Source: Candidatus Accumulibacter similis (GTDB lineage Bacteria > Pseudomonadota > Gammaproteobacteria > Burkholderiales > Rhodocyclaceae). From it: a DNA stretch of 64,000 bases. The position numbers and the translations under genes are program-made. Location of the stretch: assembly GCA_013347225.1 (NCBI GenBank), contig CP054595.1, forward strand, positions 4,894,415-4,958,414, in the 5' to 3' direction. Under the pieces are notes generated by a model. The model did not search any database. It was not told where the DNA came from and was given only the letters and a program-made list of their open reading frames with translations. Below, in pieces: positions 45,035-52,298 of this stretch; position 1 is the stretch's first letter, and each line of letters opens with the position of its first letter.

Positions 45035-46614
45035 TGGGCGCCCGCGCCGCCTTGGTGCGCCTCGTCGGAGCGGCGCCGCCCGTGCTGGGCGCCGTGCTGG
45101 CCGGGATGGCGGACGATCACCGGCTGCTGGCGATTGACGAGGCCCTATCGAGCCGTGACCGCGAACTGATTCGTGTCGGCTTCGCCCTCAACGACGTTCG
45201 CATCTTGCTGAACCGCGGCGTTGACCCGCAGAAACTGCGCGCATCCCGATACCGCGGCATCGTGGCCGACGACGACCCCGACCCGCCGCCGCTCGACCCT
45301 GACCCACCGCCGGAGAACTGGCGCGACATCGCGACGATCGAGTGCTTGGACTCCCCGGCCGGCTGCCTGCCGCCGATCGAATCCTACAAAGACCTTGCCG
45401 CGCAGGATCGGGAACCGACCCCTGCTGACCCGCTGGCTGGCAAGCGCGAGGCCCTGGCCGCGTTCGTTGCTGGGGCGCCCATTCCGGCAGAGTTCACTTA
45501 CCCCGCCCCGATCGGCGCCGACGAGTGGGAGCGCGCAGAGCTGGCGCCACCCTGCATCGTCGACAGGCTGCTTTGGGCAGATGTCGGCGTGCGCGTGGCG
45601 CCCGGCGGCATGGGAAAAACGACGCTCGAGGTGTTCGAGGCCGCGCACATCGTGCTCGGGCGGCCGCTTTTCGGGCTGCCAGTGCGGCGACCTGGGCCAG
45701 TGCTGATCATCACCGCGGAGGACTCCAGACAGATCCTCGTTGCCCGGCTACGCGAAATCTGCCAGGACCTCGAGCTGACCGCTGCCGAAGTTGCAATGGT
45801 CATGAATGGGGTTCGCATCGCCGACCTTTCGGCGGCACCGGCGAAGATCACCTGTGTCCTCGAGGATGTCGTCACGGTCAACCATCGCGTCGCCGAGATC
45901 ATCGACGCCTGCCGGCCGCATCCGCCCGTGCTCGTGGTCTTCGACCCGGCGATTTCGTTCGGTGTCGGCGAGCGCCGGGTGAACGACGCAGAGCAGGCGC
46001 TTGTTGAGGCCGGCCGCCGGATCCGTGCTGCCTTGGGCTGCGCCGTCAAATTCATCCACCACAGCGGGCAGGTATCCGCCAGAGAGAAGCTGATCGACCA
46101 GTACGCCGGCCGCGGCGGCACCGCGTTTGCTGACGGCTGCCGCATGGTGCACGTCCTGCAATCGCTGACGGCCGACGAGTTCGCCAGGGAAACCGGCCGC
46201 ACACTGGACGACGGCGAAACCGGGCTGATTCTCGCCCGCCCGAAACTGAGCTACTGCCCACCACAGCCGCCCCTGTTCCTGGTGCGCCGCGGCTACCTGT
46301 TCCGTGCCGTCGAGCCTGCCGGCCGCGACCCTGGCGCCGAGCTGGCGGCCGTCTGCAACCAAGTTGAGCAACTGATCGGCGAGGAACTGCGCGCCGGCAG
46401 GTATCCGACTCAACGCTCCCTTGAAGGGATGGCGAAGTCTTGCAACCTGACCCGCGACAACGTCCGGGATGCTGTTGCGAACCTCCGGGCGGCCGGGCGC
46501 ATTGCGACGATGCAAGCACCTCGACCAGAAGGCCGGGGTGGCAGGCACGACTACTTGGGCCTGTTTGGTGCGCGGACGGCAAATCGCGCACCAAACGGCA
46601 AAAATGCCGAATGA
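45034..46614 (+). CDS. RepA-like AAA ATPase / replicative helicase
   Basis: 526 residues from a GTG overlapping the previous stop. After an N-terminal ~180-residue region with a proline/aspartate-rich linker (DDDPDPPPLDPDPPP), it has Walker A PGGMGKTT at 190-197, Walker B VLVVFDP with D304, and a HHSGQ motif. This is the pattern of RSF1010 RepA-type hexameric helicases (AAA_25). A C-terminal winged-helix-like segment (SLEGMAKSCNLTRDNVRDAV) may bind DNA. The iteron-like cluster immediately downstream starts inside its last codons, suggesting it acts at that origin. Confidence 0.88.
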   Translation: MGARAALVRLVGAAPPVLGAVLAGMADDHRLLAIDEALSSRDRELIRVGFALNDVRILLNRGVDPQKLRASRYRGIVADDDPDPPPLDPDPPPENWRDIATIECLDSPAGCLPPIESYKDLAAQDREPTPADPLAGKREALAAFVAGAPIPAEFTYPAPIGADEWERAELAPPCIVDRLLWADVGVRVAPGGMGKTTLEVFEAAHIVLGRPLFGLPVRRPGPVLIITAEDSRQILVARLREICQDLELTAAEVAMVMNGVRIADLSAAPAKITCVLEDVVTVNHRVAEIIDACRPHPPVLVVFDPAISFGVGERRVNDAEQALVEAGRRIRAALGCAVKFIHHSGQVSAREKLIDQYAGRGGTAFADGCRMVHVLQSLTADEFARETGRTLDDGETGLILARPKLSYCPPQPPLFLVRRGYLFRAVEPAGRDPGAELAAVCNQVEQLIGEELRAGRYPTQRSLEGMAKSCNLTRDNVRDAVANLRAAGRIATMQAPRPEGRGGRHDYLGLFGARTANRAPNGKNAE

Positions 46615-46767
46615 ATGCGTTTGGTGCGCGGTCGAATATGACGTTTTGCTGCGCCGCGGCCCTTAAGGGAAAACAAGTTCCGCGCACCAAAACGCGCGGA
46701 CTTGTGTTCCCTGTCCCTTTGGTGCGCCGGCGAACCATCGCGCACCATCGCGCACCATCGCGCACCA
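46564..46767. repeat. Iteron-like cluster, putative replication origin of the element
   Basis: Eight copies of GCGCACCA or its complement in about 200 bases. The extended form TTTGGTGCGC occurs at 46564, 46620 and 46718, and its complement GCGCACCAAA at 46586 and 46682. Three head-to-tail copies with a 10-bp period follow at 46740, 46750 and 46760 (GCGCACCATC). The region between 46615 and 46918 has no gene. Repeats in both orientations plus a phased tandem block next to a RepA-like helicase gene are what an initiator-binding origin looks like. Confidence 0.7.
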
Positions 46768-46918
46768 AGCCTGTTGCCGATGGATACCGGCCAGGCTTCC
46801 CGAAGGCCAAAGGAGCCGAGGATTCGACCTTCGGCATTCATCGTCTTCGGCCAGCGATCTACCTTCCCCAGCACCGACCCTGACCGAGAACCGCCCCACA
46901 CTCAACCGAGGACCCCAC

Positions 46919-47509
46919 ATGCTTACCGTAGCGGAAAACCAGACCCAGACCTTCGAGCTTCCGCCCGCCGGCGCCCATGCCGCCCGCTGCTCGAGAATCA
47001 TCGACCTTGGAACTCAGAAATCGACCTTTGAAGGCGAGAGTCGATCGCAGCGAAAGGTGCTCATCACCTGGGAGCTCGCCGAACATCGCGGCGACGGCAC
47101 CCCGTTCGTGATCTCCCGCCGTTTCGGCTTGTCGTTGAACGAGAAAGCCGCCCTGCGGCAATTCCTGGTCGCTTGGCGTGGCCGGCAGTTCACCGATGAC
47201 GAGCTGCAGGCGTTCGACCTCCGCCGGCTGGCTGGAGCACCGTGCTTGCTCAACCTGGTGGCCGTCGAGCGAAACGGCAAGGAGTATCGCAACGTCGTTG
47301 CCGTGTCGCCCCTGCCGCGCGGCATGGTGGCGCCCGGCCTGGTGGCCGATCCGATCGTGTTCGAGATCGAAGACGAGCGCGCGGAGAGCATCCTCGAGCA
47401 GCTTTCCGAGGGGCTGCAGGCAACGATCACCGCCAGCCCCGAATGGCAGGCACGCAAGGCGCCGCCGGGCGCCATTCTCGCCGACCTTGACGACGACATC
47501 CCGTTCTGA
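46919..47509 (+). CDS. Phage replication protein, NGO0469 family (SSB-like)
   Basis: 196 residues behind GAGGACCCCAC. Features of the family include an N-terminal ELPPAGAHAARCSRIIDLGT, then RKVLITWELAEHRGDGTPFV, LSLNEKAALRQFLVAWRGR and APCLLNLVAVERNGKEYRNV, and an acidic tail (LADLDDDIPF) like that of single-stranded DNA-binding proteins. The acidic tail and the OB-like strands suggest it coats single strands during element replication. Family name given from memory of phage annotations. Confidence 0.75.
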   Translation: MLTVAENQTQTFELPPAGAHAARCSRIIDLGTQKSTFEGESRSQRKVLITWELAEHRGDGTPFVISRRFGLSLNEKAALRQFLVAWRGRQFTDDELQAFDLRRLAGAPCLLNLVAVERNGKEYRNVVAVSPLPRGMVAPGLVADPIVFEIEDERAESILEQLSEGLQATITASPEWQARKAPPGAILADLDDDIPF

Positions 47510-47518
47510 GGACATACC

Positions 47519-48226
47519 ATGCGCATTTACCTCGACATCGAGACTCTGCCGAGCATGGCGCCCGGCGCCATCGAGCAAGTCCGTGCAACCATCCGCCCGC
47601 CGGCGAACTACAAGAAACCCGAGACGATCGCCGCCTGGTGGGCAGACGAAGGCGAAGCGGCCGTTGACCGCGCCTGGCGCCGGCAAGCCCTCGATGCGGC
47701 TTTCGGCGAACTGTGCGCTGTCGGGTTCGCCGACGACGACAGCGAGCCCGCTTCCCTGGTGCGCGAGCCGAATGAACCGGAGCACCACTTCCTGCAGCGC
47801 GCGCTGGCTGGCGTGCAAGCGCTGGTCGATCAGTGGTCCGCAGTCGACGCAGGCGGGAACCCCTGGCCGGCAGGAGATCCGTTCTTCGTCGCGCACAACG
47901 CGCCCTTCGACCTGGGGTTTCTGCAGCGACGCTGCTGGGTCCATGGCATCCGGGCGCCGTTCCCGCTGCCTGTGTCTGGCCGATCCGGCCGCGACTTCGG
48001 CGACAGCATGGCGCTTTGGACCGGCAGCCCTCGGGAGTGCATCAGCCTGGATCTGCTCTGCCGCACCCTCGGCATTCCTTCGCCGAAAGCACACGGCGAC
48101 GGCGGCGACGTGCTGGGCTGGTGGCAGGCTGGCGACCTCGAGCGCATCCGCCAGTACAACGCGGACGACGTGCGCGCCGGGCGCGCCTGCTGGCACCGCC
48201 TGACCTTCTGGGATCATGCGGCATGA
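47519..48226 (+). CDS. 3'-5' exonuclease, DEDD superfamily
   Basis: 235 residues. The three exonuclease motifs are visible: YLDIETLPS (Exo I), FVAHNAPFDLGFLQRRC (Exo II) and RQYNADDVRAGRACW (Exo III), which supply the four acidic metal ligands of a DnaQ-like RNase H fold. It follows the SSB-like gene by 9 bases and overlaps the RuvC-like gene (ATGA), placing it in the replication/recombination cluster. Its substrate is probably single-stranded or gapped DNA. Confidence 0.88.
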   Translation: MRIYLDIETLPSMAPGAIEQVRATIRPPANYKKPETIAAWWADEGEAAVDRAWRRQALDAAFGELCAVGFADDDSEPASLVREPNEPEHHFLQRALAGVQALVDQWSAVDAGGNPWPAGDPFFVAHNAPFDLGFLQRRCWVHGIRAPFPLPVSGRSGRDFGDSMALWTGSPRECISLDLLCRTLGIPSPKAHGDGGDVLGWWQAGDLERIRQYNADDVRAGRACWHRLTFWDHAA

Positions 48227-48891
48227 GCGGCGAGTTGGTAGTCGGCATCGACCCCGGCCTGAGTGGCGCCATCGCCGCGCTGAACCGCGAGGGCGCAATC
48301 GTCGCCCTCGCCGACACGCCAGTGCTCCACGTGGCGGGCAGCCGCCGCGTGCTCTCCCTCGCAGCGCTCTCGCACCTGCTGCGCGGCATCGACCCTTCGC
48401 GCGCGCTGCTCGAGCGCCAGTCCGCCAGGCCGGGCGAGGGCGTGGTCTCGAGCTTCACCACCGGCCGCGGGTTCGGCGAATTGCTCGGCGTCCTCGCGGC
48501 ACTCGGCATCCCGCATGATGACATCCTGCCGCAGTCCTGGCGCCGCATCATCGGCCTGCCGCCCGGCAGCGACAAGGACGCATCCCGTCTGCTGGCCATT
48601 CGATCATGGCCGGAAGCCAGGCAAGACCTGAAGCTGGCGAAGCATCACGGCCGCGCCGAGGCGCTGCTGATCGCCGAGGTTGCCCGGCGCCGGCACTTCA
48701 TCGGCGACCGCGTGCCTCTGCGGGTCCTTCCTGCTCGCCTGCTCACGGGTAATGCGAGCTGCGACATGACGCCAGGGAATGCCTCAGACATAAGGGCAAC
48801 ATGCACTGCGCATACCGGCTGCGAAGCGCATGGCATACCGCGCTGCGGCATCTGCAAACCCTGTGCCAGCAAGGCCGATGCACCCACGTAG
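48223..48891 (+). CDS. RuvC-like Holliday junction nuclease
   Basis: 222 residues. RNase H-fold motifs appear as VVGIDPGLSGAIAAL (first aspartate), ALLERQSARPGEGVVS (glutamate) and KHHGRAEALLIAEVARRR near the end. This is the layout of phage RuvC-type resolvases. A cysteine/histidine-rich tail (CTAHTGCEAHGIPRCGICKP) may bind zinc and is unusual. The start overlaps the exonuclease stop. It likely resolves recombination intermediates or concatemers of the element. Confidence 0.85.
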   Translation: MSGELVVGIDPGLSGAIAALNREGAIVALADTPVLHVAGSRRVLSLAALSHLLRGIDPSRALLERQSARPGEGVVSSFTTGRGFGELLGVLAALGIPHDDILPQSWRRIIGLPPGSDKDASRLLAIRSWPEARQDLKLAKHHGRAEALLIAEVARRRHFIGDRVPLRVLPARLLTGNASCDMTPGNASDIRATCTAHTGCEAHGIPRCGICKPCASKADAPT

Positions 48892-48962
48892 CCCTGCCGC
48901 GCCTGTTGCGGCAAACTTTGTGCTTGTCGTTGCCCGCGTCATTGTGCAACGCGGCTTCATAG

Positions 48963-49355
48963 ATGATGCCTCAGCCTGCTGAAAGCGCCGTTGTCGCGCG
49001 TCTGGCGGCGATGGAGGACCGGCTGCAGCAGTTCGCCATCGAGCTGGCGGCAGAGCGCGAGGCGCGCCGTTTGCTCGAACTGCGCGTCTGCCGGCTGGTC
49101 GAGCAGCGATCTGCCGGCGAGGTTCGCAAGCTGGCGCTGCGCCGCGAGATTCGCCAGGCGGCAGACTGCATCGGTGCCCGAAGCACGACGACCGCCAAGC
49201 GCCTGAGTGCGCTGCTGCGCGGCCAGGAGCAACCCGCCGGCGATCTGGACGTGCTCGTCGCCCGGCTGCGACAGCGCGCCGACCCGCGTTGCCCGACCGC
49301 CTGGCGCTCGCTGTGGGAGGCGATGCGGGCTGGCGTTGCGGAATTTGCAGACTGA
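48963..49355 (+). CDS. Hypothetical coiled-coil protein
   Basis: 130 residues. The N-terminal half has a heptad-like helix (VARLAAMEDRLQQFAIELAA; EREARRLLELRV) likely to form a coiled coil; the rest is basic and helical. I do not recognise a family. The ribosome-binding site is weak. It lies in the late part of the element just before the capsid gene. Confidence 0.55.
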   Translation: MMPQPAESAVVARLAAMEDRLQQFAIELAAEREARRLLELRVCRLVEQRSAGEVRKLALRREIRQAADCIGARSTTTAKRLSALLRGQEQPAGDLDVLVARLRQRADPRCPTAWRSLWEAMRAGVAEFAD

Positions 49356-49423
49356 TAACAGCACGTCCGGCGATGGGCGCACAGTGCGGACTCCCATTCA
49401 CGAACCTCGGAGAACCACCGCAC

Positions 49424-49654
49424 ATGAACCCCCCCGCCCCAAACCTCGATCGGATGTTGGCCCTCGGCGGCGAGATGGCCGGCATCCGCGGCAAGCGCAT
49501 CGCCCTGACGATGTTCGCGGCCGGCCGGAGCGAGCGCGACTTGCTCGACGCCCTGAGCGAGCAGCCGAAGACCGGCACCGCGCGCCGTGACGTCCGCCCT
49601 GGCGCCGCCCTGATGGCGACCTCGCCTGCAATCCCGCTGGAGGTCCGGCAATGA
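49424..49654 (+). CDS. Small hypothetical protein coupled to capsid gene
   Basis: 76 residues from an ATG behind CGGAGAACCACCGC. Its stop overlaps the capsid ATG (ATGA), so both are translated together. No domain is recognised. Position suggests a morphogenesis, decoration or regulatory role for the capsid protein. Confidence 0.6.
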   Translation: MNPPAPNLDRMLALGGEMAGIRGKRIALTMFAAGRSERDLLDALSEQPKTGTARRDVRPGAALMATSPAIPLEVRQ

Positions 49655-50898
49655 AGATCCTGAACGACCGCGACGCCCGCGCCACCGAGCTGCGCGCACT
49701 CGCTGAAACGCTGCACGCGCATGACCTTGGCGTCGAGGCGATCGCCCGCGGCTGGCACCGCGACGAACTCCTGCGCCGCATCCTCGATCGGCAGCGGGAA
49801 AAGCCGCTGATCGACCTGGCGAACGCGACCTTCGGCGGTGATGCGCGCGACCTCAGCGGCTACTCGATCACGCGTGCCTGCCGCGCGCAGTACGTGCGCT
49901 CCTGGCGGGATGCCGGACTCGAGCAGGCAGTTTCGGACTCGATCACGACGCGAAGCGGCCGGGCGCCGAATGGAAGCTGGGTCCCGCTGTCGCTGGCGAC
50001 CCGTGATTTCAACGTCGGCACGGCGAACCAAGCTGGCAACACCGTTGGCGCTGATCGCGACCGCGACGGCCGCTGGACCCGCGACCCGCTGCGCGCGCTG
50101 AGTGGCTGCCTGAGCCTCGGCGCCAGCGTCCTCCCGAATCAAGACGCGACCCTGAGCCTGCCTTACTTCAGTTCGACCACGACGGCAAGCTGGCTGACTG
50201 AGGTGCAGGCGGCGACGGACGTTGCCGAGACGACAACCCAGGTTGAGTTCCCCCCGAAAAGATCGAGTGTCGTCTTCGTGATGTCGCGACAGGCCTTGTT
50301 CGCTGCGCAGCCGGCCCTCGACCGGCTGATCGTTCGGCATCTGACCGCCGCCCTGATGGCTCGGCTCGATGATGGCATGCTCAATGGATCGGGCAGCGGT
50401 GCCGAGCCGCGGGGTTTGCGCAACACGACTGGCATCGGTACGGTCGTCGGCGGCACGGACGGCGCTCAACTCGCCTGGTCGCACTTGGTCGACCTGGAGG
50501 CCGCGCCGACTGCGGCCAACGCCCCTGAGGCTGCCGCCGGCTGGTTGCTCAACGGTGCGACGAGAAAATGGCTGCGCAAGACTGCGCGCGGATCCGGCCT
50601 GGACTTCATCCTGCCGGCCGACATGCGCCTGCTTGGCTATCCGGCCGCCGTGTCGAACAACGTGCCGTCGAACCTGACGAAAGGCTCGGCCAACGGCGTT
50701 TGCAGCAGCGTGCTCTATGGCTCCGACTGGAGCGCCCTGGCTGCCGTGTTCTACGGCCCCGCCGCGATAGACCTCGTCGTCGACAGAATCACCCTCGCCG
50801 ATGTCGGCAAGGTGCGCATTGTTGCGTCGATCTACGTCGGCGCCGGCTGCCTGTCGCCCGGGTGCTTTGCCAAGATGGACGACGCGCTGACCGCCTGA
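49651..50898 (+). CDS. HK97-type phage major capsid protein with N-terminal scaffold-like domain
   Basis: 415 residues. The N-terminal ~110 residues are charged and helical, resembling the delta/scaffolding domain. The HK97 fold region has VPLSLATRDFNVGTANQAGN, then LNGSGSGAEPRGLRN (the E-loop/G-loop pattern), GWLLNGATRKWLRKT and LLGYPAAVSNNVPSNLTKG. The C-terminus FYGPAAIDLVVDRITLADVG is also typical. No portal, protease or terminase gene is nearby, so the element might assemble its own shells using helper-phage packaging proteins. Confidence 0.88.
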   Translation: MKILNDRDARATELRALAETLHAHDLGVEAIARGWHRDELLRRILDRQREKPLIDLANATFGGDARDLSGYSITRACRAQYVRSWRDAGLEQAVSDSITTRSGRAPNGSWVPLSLATRDFNVGTANQAGNTVGADRDRDGRWTRDPLRALSGCLSLGASVLPNQDATLSLPYFSSTTTASWLTEVQAATDVAETTTQVEFPPKRSSVVFVMSRQALFAAQPALDRLIVRHLTAALMARLDDGMLNGSGSGAEPRGLRNTTGIGTVVGGTDGAQLAWSHLVDLEAAPTAANAPEAAAGWLLNGATRKWLRKTARGSGLDFILPADMRLLGYPAAVSNNVPSNLTKGSANGVCSSVLYGSDWSALAAVFYGPAAIDLVVDRITLADVGKVRIVASIYVGAGCLSPGCFAKMDDALTA

Positions 50899-51169
50899 AC
50901 TCTGACTTCCACGTGGTCGCCCCGCCGGGCGAGAGAGCGCCCCATAGCCCGGCGGCAGGAAGCATTCCGACCCATGGGTGCGCACGCAGTGTCGGCGCCA
51001 AGCCTCGGAAAGGCCGCGCCGGCCGGCGGCTGGCGACCCCGCGCGAGCGGGTGGAAGCCGCCAACCTTACCTTCTGCTTCCCCCGTGCCGACTTGGCTAC
51101 ATGGTGGCTACATGACGGCTAGAAAGCAAAATCCACAGCCTACAAGCTACTCCAACATCTTAATTTTAT
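50899..51169. other. Right end of the element, non-coding
   Basis: Contains the right arm-site repeat and otherwise no gene that I can support. Confidence 0.5.
51094..51115 (+). repeat. Arm-site repeat, right copy
   Basis: Exact second copy of the 22-bp sequence at 42667-42688, again two GGCTACATG units in tandem and in the same orientation, about 55 bases inside attR. Confidence 0.7.
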
Positions 51170-51215
51170 TGGTGCCCCCACTCGGAATCGAACCAAGACC
51201 TGATGATTACAAATC
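51170..51215 (+). other. Right attachment repeat (attR)
   Basis: 46 bases identical to 42504-42549. It lies within the complete tRNA-like gene on the minus strand. Confidence 0.9.
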
Positions 51216-51243
51216 AACTGCACGACCTTCATGCTACGGGGGC
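51170..51243 (-). tRNA. tRNA-Thr(TGT)-like gene, integration target
   Basis: On the minus strand the sequence starts GCCCCCG and ends TGGGGGC-A-CCA, a seven-base acceptor stem with one G-U pair and an encoded CCA. The T-arm is CTTGG-TTCGATT-CCGAG and the anticodon loop TTTGTAA gives anticodon TGT. The D-arm (GCAT/GTGC) closes a short loop, the variable loop is only four bases, and the anticodon stem (GTTGA/TCATC) has a T-T mismatch. It may be a divergent or weakened tRNA; automatic finders may score it low. Confidence 0.6.
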
Positions 51244-51540
51244 CCAACAGGACTGCGCGGCGGATTATACCGGAGCAGAGCGCGGTCACACCATCTGACG
51301 ATGCCTTCTGCACCGTTCGGCCACCCTGGGCCATTTGCCTGCGCCACCGCCAGGAGCTGTGGAGGGGACGACACGGCATGGCAATCGTGCCGCAGCCGCA
51401 CTGACCGGCAGCATCGAAGCTTGGCCGGGCGAGCGTCGGCTCCGTCTGCGCCCGCTCGCGCCACTGGCCTCAGGCACGCAAGGCCGGGCGGGCCCGGCAC
51501 GACAGCCCGCCGGCGAGCGGCCTCACGCTCGTATCCGGGC
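51244..51540. other. Non-coding spacer
   Basis: About 300 bases between the tRNA-like gene and the hemerythrin gene. It contains the tRNA's presumed promoter on the minus strand and nothing else that I can support. Confidence 0.4.
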
Positions 51541-52026
51541 CTACCAGAACTTCCACCACCATTTCTTTTTCTTCATCGTTCGTTCAACGTCTTTGCTCCA
51601 GTGCGCGTACGCGGCCAGCCCCACCTTCTCGAAGTGCGCACCGAAACGCTTGTCGCTGTCGTTGATGTGCTGGATCAGCCAGTTGCGCAGGAAGTGAAGC
51701 AGCTCGAAACTGATCGCGGCATTTTCCGTGTCCAGCTTGTTCTGCAACGCCTCGACCTGATGCATCAGGTCCTGGTGTTGCTGCTTGTGGATCTCGAGAC
51801 CCGGGTAATGCGTCAGCCGCATCAGGCTTTCTTCGAGCAGGAAGTGGGTGCGGGTGTATTCGGCCAGACGGCCAAGGATCTCCCGCGAGGTCGCCTTGCC
51901 GTGATGCTCGCGGATCGCCCGGTGCAGGTCGTTGAGAAGGCTGACGAGCACCTTGTGCTGCTCGTCAACTTCCTGGATGTTGACACTGAACTCGTCGGAC
52001 CACTGGATCAAATCTCTCGCACTCAT
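51541..52026 (-). CDS. Bacteriohemerythrin
   Basis: 161 residues. It is an oxygen-binding diiron four-helix bundle. Ligands are visible in order: the histidine in VDEQHKVL, HFLLEE (His and Glu), HKQQH (two His), and the C-terminal HINDSD with His and Asp. A lysine/tryptophan-rich tail (MKKKKWWWKFW) is odd and could contact membranes. It may carry or sense oxygen. It is monocistronic. Confidence 0.93.
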   Translation of the reverse strand: MSARDLIQWSDEFSVNIQEVDEQHKVLVSLLNDLHRAIREHHGKATSREILGRLAEYTRTHFLLEESLMRLTHYPGLEIHKQQHQDLMHQVEALQNKLDTENAAISFELLHFLRNWLIQHINDSDKRFGAHFEKVGLAAYAHWSKDVERTMKKKKWWWKFW

Positions 52027-52298
52027 GCGCTGACCTCAGGACGTGGTTGTCATGGACGCACAAGCGTACGCGGACGAGAGCGAGAGGTTTTGACATCGAT
52101 CAATCATTCGTTCCGCGACGATCGCCCTGGACGAGCGAACGGGCGATCGGCATGCCGATGCCGACCGCCCACAACCGCTCGCTGTGGCAGGAAGCTGCTT
52201 GCCAATGCCGCACCCCGGCCGTCGCAGGCAAATCCCGGTGCTTCCCGGTATCCCGCCGCCGCTGCTAGAATGCCGTGACCACGTTTCGGTGCGAGATC

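Larger units (their letters stand above)
42504..51215 (+). mobile_element. Integrated 8.7-kb satellite-like element with a lone capsid gene
   Basis: Bounded by a perfect 46-bp direct repeat (42504-42549 and 51170-51215) that is the 3' portion of a tRNA-like gene. All genes run on the plus strand: integrase, radC, AlpA-like regulator, RepA-like ATPase, repeat-rich putative origin, SSB-like replication protein, DEDD exonuclease, RuvC-like nuclease, two small proteins, and a HK97-type major capsid protein. Portal, terminase, protease and tail genes are absent. This gene content fits a phage satellite or a strongly reduced prophage. Boundaries are direct observations; the satellite label is an inference. 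Confidence 0.85.

Noticed and set aside
46740..46767. Tandem repeats considered as a CRISPR array
   Set aside because: Units are only 10 bp with no spacers and no cas genes nearby; iterons or protein-binding sites fit better.
48784..50985. A 733-codon minus-strand frame over the satellite's capsid region
   Set aside because: It is a shadow of the plus-strand capsid and neighbouring genes, which have clear motifs and ribosome-binding sites.
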